Positions 63,387 to 64,000 of a stretch of DNA of 64,000 nt are shown here, in pieces. Every line of letters starts with the position of its first letter. The stretch's first letter is position 1. The notes below the pieces were generated by a model. That model had not been told where the DNA came from and made no database searches. It saw only the letters and a program-made list of their open reading frames with translations. Position numbers and translations under genes: made by a program. The DNA comes from Bacteroides sp. M10. Its GTDB lineage: Bacteria > Bacteroidota > Bacteroidia > Bacteroidales > Bacteroidaceae. The stretch covers positions 2,128,501-2,192,500 of the forward strand of contig NZ_CP060488.1 in assembly GCF_014334015.1 (NCBI RefSeq), written 5' to 3'.

Positions 63387-64000
63387 TTATTTATTCAGAG
63401 AATTACAGATTTTCTGGTTGATTTCTCTGATTTTAGCTTCATTCATCTTGATTACTTTACGGTCATAAGTGAGCAGACCGTTGATTTCACCTTCTACGTC
63501 TGTTGTCTGAGTATATACGGCAGCAGAGAATCCTTTCTGGATCAATTCCAACAGATGTCTGCCATATTTAATGTATTCGTTTGTTACTTCGTCCGATGTA
63601 TTGAACTTCACATAACCCCAGTTTTTCTTGTCATTCACCCAAGTGTTTCCTTCTACTACAAGGCCGATACCTCCGTATTCACCCAATACGGTAGCACGTC
63701 TCGGATCGTAAAGGAACATGTTTGGTCCCGGATAGTGGTGAAGGTCGAGAATATCGCCACAAGTGTAGTGATTACCACCACTGGCAGGATTCACCAGTCG
63801 GCTAGGGTCGTATTCTTTGGTCCAAGCTACGATTTCCGGAGTTTTGAATTGTCCCCATGCTTCGTTGAAAGGTACCCATACAGCGATACTTGGATAAGAG
63901 TACAGACAGTCGATGATTTCTTTCCACTCTTTGCGGTAGTTAGCTTCGGAAGCAGCAGAACGGATTACTTCTGTACCGTTGAAATAGTTGCGTGCCTGCC
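63387..64000 (-). CDS. Glycoside hydrolase family 2 protein, C-terminal part (5' end outside window)
   Basis: The frame is open from the window edge (first complete codon at 63998) to the stop at 63387. It contains AVWVPFNEAWGQFKTPEIV, the GH2 acid/base motif with its N-E intact; then LDLHHYPGPN, and TVLGEYGGIGL, where the Glu is the expected nucleophile. The C-terminus reads QTTDVEGEINGLLTYDRKV. Beta-galactosidase or beta-glucuronidase-like; specificity unknown. It precedes the sulfatase at 61769-63292, with a hairpin in the 94-nt gap. Confidence 0.88.
   Translation of the reverse strand, partial: QARNYFNGTEVIRSAASEANYRKEWKEIIDCLYSYPSIAVWVPFNEAWGQFKTPEIVAWTKEYDPSRLVNPASGGNHYTCGDILDLHHYPGPNMFLYDPRRATVLGEYGGIGLVVEGNTWVNDKKNWGYVKFNTSDEVTNEYIKYGRHLLELIQKGFSAAVYTQTTDVEGEINGLLTYDRKVIKMNEAKIREINQKICNSLNK

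Noticed and set aside
1..64000. tRNA, rRNA, riboswitch or replication origin
   Set aside because: None was recognised by eye in the intergenic regions. A covariance-model search would be needed to exclude small RNAs.

Overview
The window looks like a chromosomal segment from a gut Bacteroides species. The evidence is a hybrid two-component system, SusC/SusD transporter pairs, lipoprotein signal peptides, TAnnTTTG-type promoter elements and an all-serine set of sulfatases. Species was not determined. All similarity statements were made by eye from the sequence.

Layout. (1) 1-3846: housekeeping genes (end of dut, a TPR lipoprotein, a DUF4292 lipoprotein, an EnvC-like LytM protein). (2) 3872-7888: a hybrid two-component regulator. 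(3) 7985-11140: sulfatases A and B, minus strand, with their own promoter element. (4) 11285-22351: PUL1, minus strand, with two SusC/SusD pairs and a lipoprotein, headed by a headless 612-nt 3' piece of a DUF4965-type ('glutaminase family') gene. (5) 22630-23979: a lone DUF234-type ATPase. (6) 24413-34675: PUL2, minus strand, headed by the only full-length DUF4965-type gene. (7) 35147-36490: a tyrosine recombinase. (8) 37204-45553: PUL3, plus strand, a mirror-image paralogue of PUL2, again headed by a headless 612-nt cassette. (9) 45658-48852: sulfatases B' and A', mirror image of region 3. (10) 48988-53346: a GH2 enzyme and an MG2-like surface protein. (11) 53654-63292: six more sulfatases. 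(12) 63387-64000: the 3' part of another GH2 gene. Ten S1-type sulfatases are present and all use serine, not cysteine, at the formylglycine position.

How it may work together. The sulfatases and GH2 enzymes would desulfate and trim a sulfated glycan. The three SusCD systems would import products. The regulator at 3872 is the natural candidate to sense the glycan and act on a 50-nt promoter element found four times (11091-11140, 45658-45707, 53402-53451, 53581-53630). No polysaccharide lyase or GH88 is visible, so the substrate is left open (a sulfated host glycan is one possibility).

Main discovery candidate. PUL1, PUL2 and PUL3 each begin with an almost identical 612-nt 3' cassette of the DUF4965-type gene. 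Only one cassette is joined to the gene's 5' part and promoter. Both silent cassettes are closed by an in-frame TAG directly abutting the same short site (GGACAGGACCC core). The tyrosine recombinase gene lies inside the roughly 4.4-kb module between two inverted copies of that site. This has the architecture of a three-position genetic rotor: inversion would leave the encoded enzyme nearly unchanged but connect its promoter to a different transporter operon. Inversion itself has not been shown here; it is inferred from the layout.
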